A stretch of DNA of 64,000 nucleotides, taken from Pseudomonas vancouverensis (GTDB lineage: Bacteria; Pseudomonadota; Gammaproteobacteria; Pseudomonadales; Pseudomonadaceae). The stretch spans positions 62,001 through 126,000 of the forward strand of contig NZ_RRZK01000019.1 of NCBI RefSeq assembly GCF_004348895.1, read 5' to 3'. Each line of letters begins with the position of its first letter. The first letter of the stretch is position 1. The notes below the pieces were generated by a model. The model saw only the letters and a list, made by a program, of their open reading frames with translations. It had not been told where the DNA came from and ran no database searches. Made by a program: the position numbers and the translations under genes. Positions 10,359 to 19,438 of the stretch are shown here, one piece after another.

Positions 10359-13136
10359 GTGCGCTGGCTCAGGATTGCCATTAGTTTGACCGTCACGCTG
10401 TTGACCTTGCTCTGCATGCTGCCGGCTCAGGCCGCACAAGGCAGTGGCTGGGCGCTATTGCTCGACGAACAGGGCGACCTGCAACTGAGCGACATCCGCT
10501 CCGCGCGCTACACCAACCAATTCAGCCCCATCGAACTCGACCGCCTCACCGCTGCCGAGCCCGACGGCGCAGTCTGGCTGCGTTTCAGACTCGCACCCGG
10601 CAAGCACGAACAATTGCTGCGGGTATTCGCTCCCGACCTGCGCCAACTCAACCTCTATGTGCTGGACGGCGACAAGCTGATCGCACAAACCAACACCGGC
10701 AACGAACAGCCGCAAGCACAGCGACCTTTGCCCAGCAGCGATTTCATGCTGCCGCTGCCACAAAGCGACAAGCCCCTCGACGTCTACCTCAGACTGGCGT
10801 CTGACCATCAGTTGCGTCCCTACGTCACTCTGCAGTCAGCGGTCATGGCCGCCGCCAACCAGAAGCAGACGCTGATCTACGGGCTGTTGTTCGGCTGTAT
10901 CGCGATGCTGATACTGCATAACCTCATCCGCTATGCCTACACACGTTCGCGCAGTGCACTCTGGCTGGCGATCTGTGAAGGGATGCTGATGCTCAGCCTG
11001 ATGTTGCTGCTGAACCTGGCGGGCCCATGGCTGCCCGACTGGCATGCCTTGCAGACCCCGGGTGCCTACCTGACGCTGCTGTTGACGGCACCTTGCGGCC
11101 TGATGCTTGCGCATCGTTTCTTCACCCCTTTGGGGCCGCATCCTCTGCACAGATTGATGCTGGGTGAAGTAGTACTGATTACCGCCAGCGCTCTGATGCT
11201 GCTGTTCGTCAACACCTTGCCCCTGAACTACATCACCTATGCCCTGGTAGCGCTGGCCGGGCTGACCATGCTCTTCGTCAGTGCCTATCACTGGCAAAAG
11301 GGCTATCGGCCGGCGCGCCTGTTCGTCGCCGCCATGGTGGTGTTCAACCTCGGGACGCTGGTCATTCTCCCTGCCCTGCTCGGCCTGACCCTGATCGAGC
11401 CCCATGGCCTGATCGTCACCCTGCTGGTGTTCGTCTGCATCAGCGGGTTGCTGATGAGCATCGCCCTGAGCGAGCGCCAGCGCAGCATTACCGAAGCACG
11501 GTTCAGCATCAGCCGTGACCTGGCGGCCAGCAATGCCGAGATCAACGCCAAGGCCGAGTTCCTGGCGAAAATCAGTCATGAAATCCGCACCCCGATGAAC
11601 GGGGTACTGGGCATGACCGAGTTGTTGTTGGGCACCCCGCTCTCGGTCAAGCAGCGCGATTACGTGCAAACCATCCACAGTGCCGGCAACGAGCTGCTGA
11701 CACTGATCAACGAGATTCTGGACATCTCCAAACTCGAATCCGGGCAGATTGAGCTGGACGACGTGCAGTTCGATCTCAACGCCCTGATCGAAGACTGTCT
11801 GAGTATCTTCCGCGCCAAAGCCGAACAGCAGAACGTCGAGCTGATCAGCTTCATCCAGCCACAAGTGCCGAGGGTGATCAGCGGCGACCCGACACGTTTG
11901 CGACAAACGCTGTTGAGCCTGCTGGAAAACGCCCTGAAGAAAACCGACGAAGGTGAAATCCTCGTCGTCGTCGCCCTCGACGAGCGCAGCGCCAAACCGC
12001 GCCTGCGCATCGCCGTGCAGGACAGTGGCGAACCCATGGATGCCGAAGAGCGCGATGCGTTGATGCATGCCGAATTGCACAGCCAGCACTTCCTTTCGGC
12101 CACCCGCCTGGGCGGCAATCTGGGGCTGGTGATCGCCCGCCAGCTGATTCGCCTGATGCATGGCGAATTTGGCATCAAGACCGGCAGCAACCAGGGCAGC
12201 ACACTGTGGCTGACCTTGCCGCTCGATCCTGACCGCCTCGAACATCCGACCTCGGATCTCGATGGGCCGCTGCAAGGCGCACGAGTGCTGGTGGTCGATG
12301 ACAACGACACCTGTCGCAAGGTGCTGGTGCAGCAGTGCAGCGCCTGGGGCCTGAATGTCAGCTCCGCCTCGTCCGGCAAGGAAGCGTTGGCGCTGCTGCG
12401 CACCAAGGCACATCTGCGCGATTACTTTGATGTGGTCCTCGTCGACCAGAACATGCCTGGCATGACCGGCATGCAACTGGCCGCCAAGATCAAGGAGGAT
12501 CCGAGCCTCAACCATGACATCCTGTTGATCATGCTCACCGGTATCAGCAATGCCCCGAGCAAGATCATTGCGCGCAACTCGGGCATCAAGCGCATCCTCG
12601 CCAAGCCAGTGGCCGGCTACACGCTCAAGACCACCCTGGCCGATGAGCTGGCCCAACGCAGCAAGGGCCTTGTTGTGGTGCCGACACCACAAAATGGCCC
12701 TGCCCTGCCGGTCAAGGTGCCTAGCGATTTCCGCATCCTGGTAGCCGAAGACAACAGTATTTCCACCAAGGTGATTCGCGGGATGCTGGGCAAGCTCAAC
12801 CTGCAACCGGACACCGCCTGCAACGGCGAAGAAGCCTTGCAGGCGATGAAAGCGCAGCGTTACGACCTGGTGCTGATGGACTGCGAAATGCCGATCCTCG
12901 ACGGGTTTTCTGCGACCCAGCAACTGCGTGCCTGGGAAGTCGGCAATCAACGGGTGCGCACGCCCGTGGTGGCATTGACTGCGCACATCCTTGCCGAGCA
13001 CAAGGAACGGGCGCGACAGGCGGGCATGGATGGGCACATGGCCAAACCGGTCGAACTGTCGCAGTTGCGCGAACTGATCGAGCACTGGGTGGCCCAGCGC
13101 GATCAGCAGAATCGTACAACGACGCAAACGTCCTGA
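10359..13136 (+). CDS. retS: RetS hybrid sensor kinase (7TMR-DISM, HisKA, HATPase, two receivers)
   Basis: In P. aeruginosa RetS forms a complex with the GacS kinase and blocks the Gac/Rsm pathway, favouring acute over chronic lifestyle. The 925-residue protein starts with GTG behind AAGGGA and shows a signal peptide (to about 26), a periplasmic DISMED2 domain (about 30-160), seven transmembrane helices (about 170-370), HisKA with His407 in KISHEIRTPM, an ATPase domain with a weak G1 box (DSGEPM), and two receivers with Asp696 and Asp841. These lie exactly 17 residues before the P. aeruginosa positions 424, 713 and 858 as I remember them. The position next to purD and a marC gene is also that of P. 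aeruginosa retS. Confidence 0.93.
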   Translation: MRWLRIAISLTVTLLTLLCMLPAQAAQGSGWALLLDEQGDLQLSDIRSARYTNQFSPIELDRLTAAEPDGAVWLRFRLAPGKHEQLLRVFAPDLRQLNLYVLDGDKLIAQTNTGNEQPQAQRPLPSSDFMLPLPQSDKPLDVYLRLASDHQLRPYVTLQSAVMAAANQKQTLIYGLLFGCIAMLILHNLIRYAYTRSRSALWLAICEGMLMLSLMLLLNLAGPWLPDWHALQTPGAYLTLLLTAPCGLMLAHRFFTPLGPHPLHRLMLGEVVLITASALMLLFVNTLPLNYITYALVALAGLTMLFVSAYHWQKGYRPARLFVAAMVVFNLGTLVILPALLGLTLIEPHGLIVTLLVFVCISGLLMSIALSERQRSITEARFSISRDLAASNAEINAKAEFLAKISHEIRTPMNGVLGMTELLLGTPLSVKQRDYVQTIHSAGNELLTLINEILDISKLESGQIELDDVQFDLNALIEDCLSIFRAKAEQQNVELISFIQPQVPRVISGDPTRLRQTLLSLLENALKKTDEGEILVVVALDERSAKPRLRIAVQDSGEPMDAEERDALMHAELHSQHFLSATRLGGNLGLVIARQLIRLMHGEFGIKTGSNQGSTLWLTLPLDPDRLEHPTSDLDGPLQGARVLVVDDNDTCRKVLVQQCSAWGLNVSSASSGKEALALLRTKAHLRDYFDVVLVDQNMPGMTGMQLAAKIKEDPSLNHDILLIMLTGISNAPSKIIARNSGIKRILAKPVAGYTLKTTLADELAQRSKGLVVVPTPQNGPALPVKVPSDFRILVAEDNSISTKVIRGMLGKLNLQPDTACNGEEALQAMKAQRYDLVLMDCEMPILDGFSATQQLRAWEVGNQRVRTPVVALTAHILAEHKERARQAGMDGHMAKPVELSQLRELIEHWVAQRDQQNRTTTQTS

Positions 13137-13201
13137 GCCGACAGACTGCCCGGCCCCTGATAGACTCCCTCTCGACTTCCCTCGCCAGTGAGCCCGGCAC
13201 C

Positions 13202-13798
13202 ATGCTCCATGTGTTATTCAGCGTTTACCTGAAGATGCTGGTGCTCTACAGCCCGTTCTTCGTGTTGTCCTGCTTTATCAGTCTGACTCGCGGTTACTCG
13301 CGCAAGGAGCAGCGCAGACTGGCCTGGAAGGTAGCCGTTGCCACCCTGGTCTCCAGCGTCCTTCTGTACTTGTTCGGTCGAGTGATCTTCAGCGTGTTCG
13401 GCATTACCGTCGATGCGTTCCGCATCGGCGCCGGCAGTGTGTTGTTCATCTCGGCACTGGGAATGGCGCAAGGAAAGTCGGCGGTACAGACCGACAACGT
13501 ACAGCAGGATGTGACCATCGTGCCACTGACCATTCCGCTGACGGTCGGACCCGGGACAATTGGTGCCTTGCTGGTCATGGGGGTGAGCCAGCCACACTGG
13601 GACGACAAACTCACAGCTATTGTCAGTATTGCCCTGGCCAGCTTCACCGTAGGCGTAGTGCTTTACCTGTCGAATCGAATCGAGCGGATTCTCGGTGACC
13701 AGGGCTTGCAGATTGTCAGTCGCTTGATGGGGTTGTTCGTATGTGCACTCGCGGCGCAGATCATTTTCACCGGCGTAAAAGGCTATCTGGTTCCTTGA
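13202..13798 (+). CDS. MarC family integral membrane protein
   Basis: 198 residues with about six hydrophobic segments (near 5-25, 43-65, 70-90, 110-130, 138-158, 172-192). The conserved MarC features IPLTIPLTVGPGTIGALLV and the C-terminal IVSRLMGLFVCALAAQIIFTG are present. Family members were once linked to multiple antibiotic resistance, but that was not upheld; the function remains unknown. It follows retS by 65 bases, as in P. aeruginosa. Confidence 0.9.
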   Translation: MLHVLFSVYLKMLVLYSPFFVLSCFISLTRGYSRKEQRRLAWKVAVATLVSSVLLYLFGRVIFSVFGITVDAFRIGAGSVLFISALGMAQGKSAVQTDNVQQDVTIVPLTIPLTVGPGTIGALLVMGVSQPHWDDKLTAIVSIALASFTVGVVLYLSNRIERILGDQGLQIVSRLMGLFVCALAAQIIFTGVKGYLVP

Positions 13799-13804
13799 TG
13801 TTCT

Positions 13805-13830
13805 GAGCCGGCTTTTCAGACACCCGGCTC
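13805..13830. terminator. Possible bidirectional hairpin between marC and the leftward gene
   Basis: GAGCCGG (13805-13811) pairs with CCGGCTC (13824-13830) around a 12-base loop. It lies seven bases after the MarC stop and overlaps the end of the convergent gene. No T-run, so the call is weak. Confidence 0.35.
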
Positions 13831-14508
13831 GGACGAATTCCAGTCCATTGGCAGCACACCTGTTTCGGTGTACGGCGTGTGCAGCTCTGCTGCCAGCCAC
13901 TCGACGGTTTCATCCCTGAATTCATCATAGTTCTGCTGATTGAAGCGTGCCGAGTAAACACGGCTGACCATGCCCCCATCAAGCTTCTGCGCGGCGGCCA
14001 CGCTGTCGAGGCCCGCTTGTTCGACCGCGTGATGAACCTGGAAAGAAACGGAAACCATGCTCAAAAAACCACCTTCCTCGACAATACCGGCTGCCGCCCT
14101 TACGCGTGTCGGTTCTGCACCGTTCTGCGGACTCGGGTAAAGAAGTTGCCGCTCCCATGCCGAGGACGTCGCCACATGATCAAGTGCCGCCAAAATCGGC
14201 CTAGCCTCTCGGTCGGGCATTGCCGATTCAACCAAGGCAACCAACGCCTTTTGTCCTGATACCATCCCCAGCTCCAGGCGCGGAAACTCATCGCGCTCCT
14301 GTTGGGCAAGAACGGTCCATCCACACGCAGACAATATGTCCGAGTAGCACTCGAACCACTTTGAATCCGGCACCCTGCCAGGAACATCTTCGTCGGCGGC
14401 AAGGCTGGCAAAAGCGATCGTATCCAGAACATCCTTCGTGCAGGCAGGCGATAACGCCTTCGACAGGACCAAAACCGCGTTCGCATAAATATAGATCGAA
14501 TAGCTCAT
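13816..14508 (-). CDS. Unrecognised protein, short member of the Trp-x12-Trp family (family member A)
   Basis: I do not recognise a named domain. The 230-residue protein (start MSYSIYIYANAV; an in-frame ATG 11 codons upstream is less likely) has no signal peptide in a standard position. Its segment around residues 27-64, with Trp51 and Cys62-Gly63-Trp64, aligns by eye with its upstream neighbour (VLDTIAFASLAAD...W versus IIENIIKFSKLEA...W). The C-terminus has F-x(4)-Y-x(3)-R-x(6)-L, shared with the three relatives at 15644, 54790 and 55666. It lies 47 bases downstream of the long member and is probably cotranscribed with it. Function unknown; a secreted effector or its partner is one guess. 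Confidence 0.75.
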   Translation of the reverse strand: MSYSIYIYANAVLVLSKALSPACTKDVLDTIAFASLAADEDVPGRVPDSKWFECYSDILSACGWTVLAQQERDEFPRLELGMVSGQKALVALVESAMPDREARPILAALDHVATSSAWERQLLYPSPQNGAEPTRVRAAAGIVEEGGFLSMVSVSFQVHHAVEQAGLDSVAAAQKLDGGMVSRVYSARFNQQNYDEFRDETVEWLAAELHTPYTETGVLPMDWNSSEPGV

Positions 14509-14555
14509 CTGATCGCTCCGTAAACGGCTGGCGGTGTTCACCGCCAGCCATACCC

Positions 14556-15425
14556 TTACTGATTTTTCTTTTTACGTCGTTCAAAGCGTTTGCTCAACGC
14601 AGCCTTGAAATGCTCACCAAGGTATTCTTCAAGGTCGTTTTTGATCCCCGCGTACCGAACAGGGTTAAACGTAATATAGGAACTTCCCCGAAATATGGTT
14701 CGACTGGTAGTTTTCCAGTCAAAGAAAAGCGGAGACGTCTCTTCTTCACCACCGACACTATCGATCGAAGACAACGAAGTTAAAATAATCCCGTTTGCCA
14801 GTTGATCACACGGCATGATTGCCAGCTTGACACCTTTGCTTTGCGTCACTTCGTGATGAAACAGATTGATCGCCTCTGCCTCCGTCTTCAACGAATCCAG
14901 TGTCGTATCGACAATGGCAGAAAGCGCTGACGCGCCGGGTATCGCCGCTTTGGCTGCGCCAATACCCGCCTTGACGATATCGACAACAATGTTATCCATT
15001 GTTAGTTGCTGGGCATTTTTCTGATAAGAGGTGTACCCAGAGTCAGCAACAAAACAACCCAACTCATCCATGCACTGCAAAAAAGAAAGATACCAGGCCT
15101 CGGGCTTACCATCAGGCACTTCAAAGTTGGCTTCCAGCTTAGAAAACTTGATGATATTTTCGATAATCGCCATATTTTCCAGGCTAATATTTTCACCGTA
15201 ACCGACCAGCGTGTTGGCAATCACAATAGCGTCCAGATCCTTAGTGGGACTGGCAGTCTCTGCAGCAGTAGGGGCCGGACCCGCAGCATTGGTCGGGCCG
15301 GATGCACTCGCCGGAGCAAACGCTCTGACACGGGCAGTTCCCATTGCGGGTCCCAGTGCATGTCGCTTGACCCTACGGCCATTGATCAGATTCGCAGACT
15401 CTTCAACCGTAAACTTGCTTTCCAT
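14556..15425 (-). CDS. Unrecognised protein, long member of the Trp-x12-Trp family (family member B)
   Basis: 289 residues from the ATG at 15425 (MESKFTVEES); an in-frame start seven codons upstream is possible. Residues 30-62 are a low-complexity Ala/Pro/Ser/Thr stretch, followed by the family core with Trp111 and Gly123-Cys124 (Cys replaces the usual Trp). The middle (about 145-180) holds a small-residue hydrophobic segment (VKAGIGAAKAAIPGASALSA) that could insert in or lie on a membrane. Then come FFDWKTTSRTIFRGS and a very basic C-terminus ending KRFERRKKKNQ. The long member at 54790 shares this layout, including W/FWK-T-x(n) before the last helix. Not a family I can name. Confidence 0.75.
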   Translation of the reverse strand: MESKFTVEESANLINGRRVKRHALGPAMGTARVRAFAPASASGPTNAAGPAPTAAETASPTKDLDAIVIANTLVGYGENISLENMAIIENIIKFSKLEANFEVPDGKPEAWYLSFLQCMDELGCFVADSGYTSYQKNAQQLTMDNIVVDIVKAGIGAAKAAIPGASALSAIVDTTLDSLKTEAEAINLFHHEVTQSKGVKLAIMPCDQLANGIILTSLSSIDSVGGEEETSPLFFDWKTTSRTIFRGSSYITFNPVRYAGIKNDLEEYLGEHFKAALSKRFERRKKKNQ

Positions 15426-15643
15426 AGCGCTTGCAACTCCTATCAATATATTTTTAGATTAAGGCATTAACGCAAGGCCAAACTAACCCACAACAAACAA
15501 GCAAGGCAATTCAAAGCCAATTCAACATATTTAACTGCACGCCGAACAATTATCAACTTACAACAACACAAACCCAACACAATAAAACCTTGCCAGGATA
15601 ATCCTCGGAGACAAAATCGACACAAACCAAAAGTGAGAAACGC
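15426..15643. other. AT-rich divergent promoter region between family members B and C
   Basis: 218 bases, clearly more AT-rich than the flanking core genome, with many short A/T tracts and CAA repeats. It must hold the start signals for the leftward 14556 gene and the rightward 15644 gene. I could not settle on -35/-10 boxes by eye. Confidence 0.5.
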
Positions 15644-16300
15644 ATGAACAACGACATCCCCTTCGGCGTACTGGAAAATCACAACCTGATATCCATCATT
15701 AGCCGCCTGTCATTAGAAGACTATGATTATTTGACGGACTGTACTCGTATCGTGACGATGCTGTCGGAAAGACGTGTCAGTCGCTTTGGTGATTCAACGG
15801 AATGGATTCAAGAGTATTTCTCCAACTTGCAATACTTTGGCTGGAGAGCCCTGAACATGGAGCGGTATACCGAAACGGTCAAATTCATCATGTCGGGGAG
15901 CGTTGCCGAACACTTGGTGCAAAACATTGAACTGCACCAAGGCATCCGGCAAGGGAACGCAATGATTGATACCCTCGATGCGCTTGGCGCAAACAAGACC
16001 GCGTTACTCTCATTTGATAATGAGAGTAACAGGGGCCGACGTTTTCAAGTCGCACCCACCCACTACGACGCAAAAGGCAACCTCCACTTGACGGTCTTCC
16101 AGCTTGAACTGATCAGCCGAGTGGAGAAAAACAACTTTCTGTTTTGGGCGTGGGAAGATAAATCGACAATCCTGATTCAGCGCCGGGCCGATTTCGTACT
16201 CGAACGAAGCCTCCTCGATGAACAAAGGCTTCGCCTGTTTGAAGTACTGCGCCAGAAACTGGTCGCACAGCGATTCGCCCTCTGCATAAAGCGGCCATAA
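15644..16300 (+). CDS. Unrecognised protein, short member of the Trp-x12-Trp family (family member C)
   Basis: 218 residues, divergent from members A and B. It carries Trp54 followed by Phe65-Gly66-Trp67, the same 13-residue spacing as in A, B and D, preceded by the charged helical stretch RIVTMLSERRVSRFG. The C-terminal part repeats the family pattern (hydrophobic strand, then FVLERSLLDEQRLRLFEVLRQKL). No signal peptide, transmembrane segment or known catalytic motif is visible. Divergent placement next to a long-short pair suggests an accessory or protective partner, but that is only a guess. Confidence 0.72.
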   Translation: MNNDIPFGVLENHNLISIISRLSLEDYDYLTDCTRIVTMLSERRVSRFGDSTEWIQEYFSNLQYFGWRALNMERYTETVKFIMSGSVAEHLVQNIELHQGIRQGNAMIDTLDALGANKTALLSFDNESNRGRRFQVAPTHYDAKGNLHLTVFQLELISRVEKNNFLFWAWEDKSTILIQRRADFVLERSLLDEQRLRLFEVLRQKLVAQRFALCIKRP

Positions 16301-16380
16301 GCCGCTTTCATCGCCATTGCAAATCGGCTTGCAGGCGCCTTCATCGCTTCCGGCGCCTGTATTGGCCTGTCGCCGAATGA

Positions 16381-18081
16381 TCAGGCCTCGGGTTTTTGCC
16401 CGTACCAGCGTGGTGTATATACCCACTGGCGACCTTCGGCATGTGAAAAAACACAGGTGGTAGACGAGCCGATCAACACCATCGTGCGCATGTCCACCTG
16501 ATCCGGGGTCAATGCACCCAAGGTAGTTGTGCGCAACGTCTGACCCGGCCGGCCGATGTCGCGGCCCAGTACAACGGGCGTTTCCGGTGTGCGATGCCGC
16601 GCAACGATTTCCAGTGCCTGGCCTAACTGCCACGGCCGTGCGCGGGAGATAGGGTTGTAGAAGGCCAACGCAAAATCGGCCTGTGCAGCCAGGTCCAGAC
16701 GTTTCTCGATGATCGACCACGGCTTGAGGTTGTCCGACAGCGACAGCACGCAGAAGTCATGACCCAAAGGGGCACCCGCCTGTGCAGCCGTTGCCAGCGA
16801 GGCAGAGACGCCCGGCAGGATTTCAAGATCGACACGGTGCCACTCCGGGTCATTCGACTCGTGCAACGCTTCGAGTACCGCTGCGGCCATGGCGAAAACG
16901 CCCGGATCGCCCGACGATACCACGATCACTGAACGCCCTTCGGCCGCCAGTCTGAAGGCGTGTCGGGCACGCTGCATTTCTTCACGGTTGTCGGTGCAGT
17001 GCAGCACCTGGTCATCGCGGAAAGGACCTGCCATACGCACGTACGTTTCATAGCCGAGCACATCCGTCGCACGGGCCAGTTCGGCTTTGACGACAGGGAC
17101 CATCAATTCAGCCGCGCCAGGCCCAAGACCGATGACCGCCAGACGGCCCCGCGAACGACCGATGTGCGCGACGTCCAGTGGGTGCTCGGCGATTGCAATG
17201 GCGAGGTTATCCGAGGCCACGACTTTTGCTCCCGGCACTGCAACCTGAGCCAGTGCCCCCACATCGCCTTGCCCCGAGACAAACCGTAACGGCACGCCCA
17301 GTTCCAATGCTGCTTCGCGCACATTCGCCGCGGCCATCTCTGAAGATTCCGCCACGAGGCAGGCCAACGATTGCATGGCCACATTCGCCTGCTTCAGCGC
17401 GGTACGAACAGCACCAGGCAGATCCGCAATCCCGGCACTCACCGCCACCGCCACACTGCGTGGGTAAATCAGCAACTCATAGGCACTTGCCTCACGCTCA
17501 GTGCTGCCGACGTGAATCAGGTGCTGCGCCGTTGGGTCCTGCGGCAACTGAGCCTGATTCAGCCATGGCGCTGCGCCTTCAATGCGTACACTGTGTCCCG
17601 CCAGCAGATCGGAGACAAAGCGCTTACCCAGTTCCAGATCCGCCAATGCATAACCGCTGGGTGGATTGAGCAGGCAGGTACCAAAGCGCAATTCGCCGCT
17701 GGTGGTAATGGCGGCTGCGACCTGCAGCCCGGCAGCGATTTCCCGCGCCATGACATTCACTCCACCCAAGCCGCCAAGCAGTGGCACCACGGCGCTGCCA
17801 TCTTCGGCAATGACCAGCACCGCAGGTTCGGCCCCCTTTTCCAGCAGCAGTGGAGCGAGCGTGCGAATGACGATTCCGGCAGCGCACAGGGCAATGATCG
17901 GTACATCCCGTTGATACAACTCACGCAGGAATGTCCCGAACTCCTGATACACAACGTCCGCACCTTCGACCCGGCCGGCAAGACCATGAATCTGCGCGGC
18001 CGGATACACCTGCTGAATGTGACGAGCAGTGGCCAGGCTGCCTTGACCAAGAATGACGATGGCTGGCGTGGAGTGAGTCAT
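16381..18081 (-). CDS. cobJ: CbiG-like domain fused to precorrin-3B C17-methyltransferase
   Basis: The 566-residue protein joins two cobalamin activities. The N-terminal half (about 1-320) is CbiG/CobE-like, with ALCAAGIVIRTLAPLL, VVPLLGGLGGVN and, in its second part, ELGVPLRFVSGQGDVG. The C-terminal half (about 325-566) is a tetrapyrrole methylase with LAVIGLGPGAAELM, VSSGDPGVFAMA and the YNPISRARPWQLG motif of CobJ, which methylates C17 with ring contraction. The ATG at 18081 overlaps the cobI stop by one base (TGATG), so translation is coupled. Pseudomonas proteins annotated as CobJ are usually this long. Confidence 0.92.
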   Translation of the reverse strand: MTHSTPAIVILGQGSLATARHIQQVYPAAQIHGLAGRVEGADVVYQEFGTFLRELYQRDVPIIALCAAGIVIRTLAPLLLEKGAEPAVLVIAEDGSAVVPLLGGLGGVNVMAREIAAGLQVAAAITTSGELRFGTCLLNPPSGYALADLELGKRFVSDLLAGHSVRIEGAAPWLNQAQLPQDPTAQHLIHVGSTEREASAYELLIYPRSVAVAVSAGIADLPGAVRTALKQANVAMQSLACLVAESSEMAAANVREAALELGVPLRFVSGQGDVGALAQVAVPGAKVVASDNLAIAIAEHPLDVAHIGRSRGRLAVIGLGPGAAELMVPVVKAELARATDVLGYETYVRMAGPFRDDQVLHCTDNREEMQRARHAFRLAAEGRSVIVVSSGDPGVFAMAAAVLEALHESNDPEWHRVDLEILPGVSASLATAAQAGAPLGHDFCVLSLSDNLKPWSIIEKRLDLAAQADFALAFYNPISRARPWQLGQALEIVARHRTPETPVVLGRDIGRPGQTLRTTTLGALTPDQVDMRTMVLIGSSTTCVFSHAEGRQWVYTPRWYGQKPEA

Positions 18082-18815
18082 CAGCCTTGCCACCTTTCAC
18101 CGGGAACGATGATCAACGAGAAATAAGGCGAGGACATCGGCTCGACCTGATCCAGCGGCACGATCTTCTGGTTGGCCATGGTCGCGCGCTCGACGTACAG
18201 CGCGCGCTCCGCCAGACCCAGTTCTTCAAGCACCTGGCGTACCTTGGGGAAATTGCGTCCCAGCTTCATGATCACCGCCGCGTCGGCATCGGCCAGACGG
18301 CGTTTGAGCTCATCATGCGGCAACACGCCGGACAACACCGACAGGCTCTGGTTGCGATACACCAGCGGCGCACCGAGCACCGAAGCGCCACCCAGCATCG
18401 AGCACACACCCGGCACGACTTCGGCTTTATAACGGCTGGCGAGGCGATCATGCAGGTACATGTACGAGCCGTAGAAGAACGGATCGCCTTCGCAGATCAC
18501 CGCCACATCACGCCCCGCATCCAGATGCAGCGCCAGCTCATTGGCCGCTTCATCGTAGAAGTCGCTGATCACCTGTTCGTAGGACAGCGGCGCCGGCAGT
18601 GCTTCGGTGGTCACCGGGTACACCAGCGGCAACAGGTTCTGTGCGTCCTGCAGGTGCGCCTCTATGATGCCGAAGGCATTGCCCTTCTTGCCCTTGGCGA
18701 CGAAATACGCCACCACCGGCGACTCACGCAGCAGGCGCAAGGCTTTGACTGTAATCAGTTCCGGATCACCAGGGCCAACGCCGAGGCCGATCAAACGTCC
18801 AGGTTGCTGCATCAT
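18081..18815 (-). CDS. cobI: Precorrin-2 C20-methyltransferase
   Basis: Adds the C20 methyl group to precorrin-2 with S-adenosylmethionine, the entry to the corrin branch. The 244 residues have the tetrapyrrole methylase motifs [20 protein letters not shown] at the N-terminus, [18 protein letters not shown], and [17 protein letters not shown]. It overlaps cobH by four bases (or one base if the second ATG is used) and cobJ by one base, so cobG-H-I-J reads as one tightly packed leftward operon. Confidence 0.96.
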   Translation of the reverse strand: MMQQPGRLIGLGVGPGDPELITVKALRLLRESPVVAYFVAKGKKGNAFGIIEAHLQDAQNLLPLVYPVTTEALPAPLSYEQVISDFYDEAANELALHLDAGRDVAVICEGDPFFYGSYMYLHDRLASRYKAEVVPGVCSMLGGASVLGAPLVYRNQSLSVLSGVLPHDELKRRLADADAAVIMKLGRNFPKVRQVLEELGLAERALYVERATMANQKIVPLDQVEPMSSPYFSLIIVPGERWQG

Positions 18816-19438
18816 TCGATCTCCGTGGCGAGGGCATTGACGGCGGCGGCAGCCATGGCGCTTCCGCCCAGCCGTCCCTGCATGATCACAAAGGGCACGC
18901 CACGGCTGTCCGCCGCCAGGGCGGCCTTGGATTCGGCGGCACCGACGAAGCCCACCGGGAAGCCAAGGATCAGCGCTGGTTTCGGCGCGCCGGCGTCGAG
19001 CATTTCCAACAGGTAGAACAGCGCCGTCGGCGCGTTGCCGATGACCACCACGCTACCCTCCAGGTGCGGGCGCCACAGTTCCAGTGCAGCCGCAGAACGG
19101 GTGTTGCCCAGCTCGCGGGCCAGCTCGGGAACGCTGTCGTCACGCAGGGTGCAGATCACCTGATTGTTCGCCGGCAAACGGGCGCGAGTTACACCTTCGC
19201 TGACCATCCGCGCATCACACAAAATCGGCGCACCGGCCGCCAGCGCATCGCGCCCGGCCTTGCCCGCGCCTTCGGAGAACTGCAAGCCGTCGATGGCTTC
19301 GACCATGCCGCAGGCGTGGATCACGCGGACCGCGAGTTTCTCCAGATCGGCCGGTATCCGCTCGAGGTTGGCCTCGGCGCGAATGATCGCGAAGGAGTTG
19401 CGATAGATCTCCTGACCGTCGCGGATGTATTCAAGCAT
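18812..19438 (-). CDS. cobH: Precorrin-8X methylmutase
   Basis: Moves the C11 methyl group to C12, turning precorrin-8X into hydrogenobyrinic acid. The 208-residue reading from ATG 19438 ([16 protein letters not shown]) matches the family length; the open frame extends 32 codons upstream into cobG but those codons are not family-like. Motifs include [17 protein letters not shown] with the catalytic His, [12 protein letters not shown], and [17 protein letters not shown]. The start overlaps the end of cobG by eight bases. Confidence 0.95.
   Translation of the reverse strand: MLEYIRDGQEIYRNSFAIIRAEANLERIPADLEKLAVRVIHACGMVEAIDGLQFSEGAGKAGRDALAAGAPILCDARMVSEGVTRARLPANNQVICTLRDDSVPELARELGNTRSAAALELWRPHLEGSVVVIGNAPTALFYLLEMLDAGAPKPALILGFPVGFVGAAESKAALAADSRGVPFVIMQGRLGGSAMAAAAVNALATEIE

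Noticed and set aside
10836..13127. 763-codon open frame opposite retS
   Set aside because: Antisense shadow; the sense strand has all RetS domains with exact positional agreement to the known protein.
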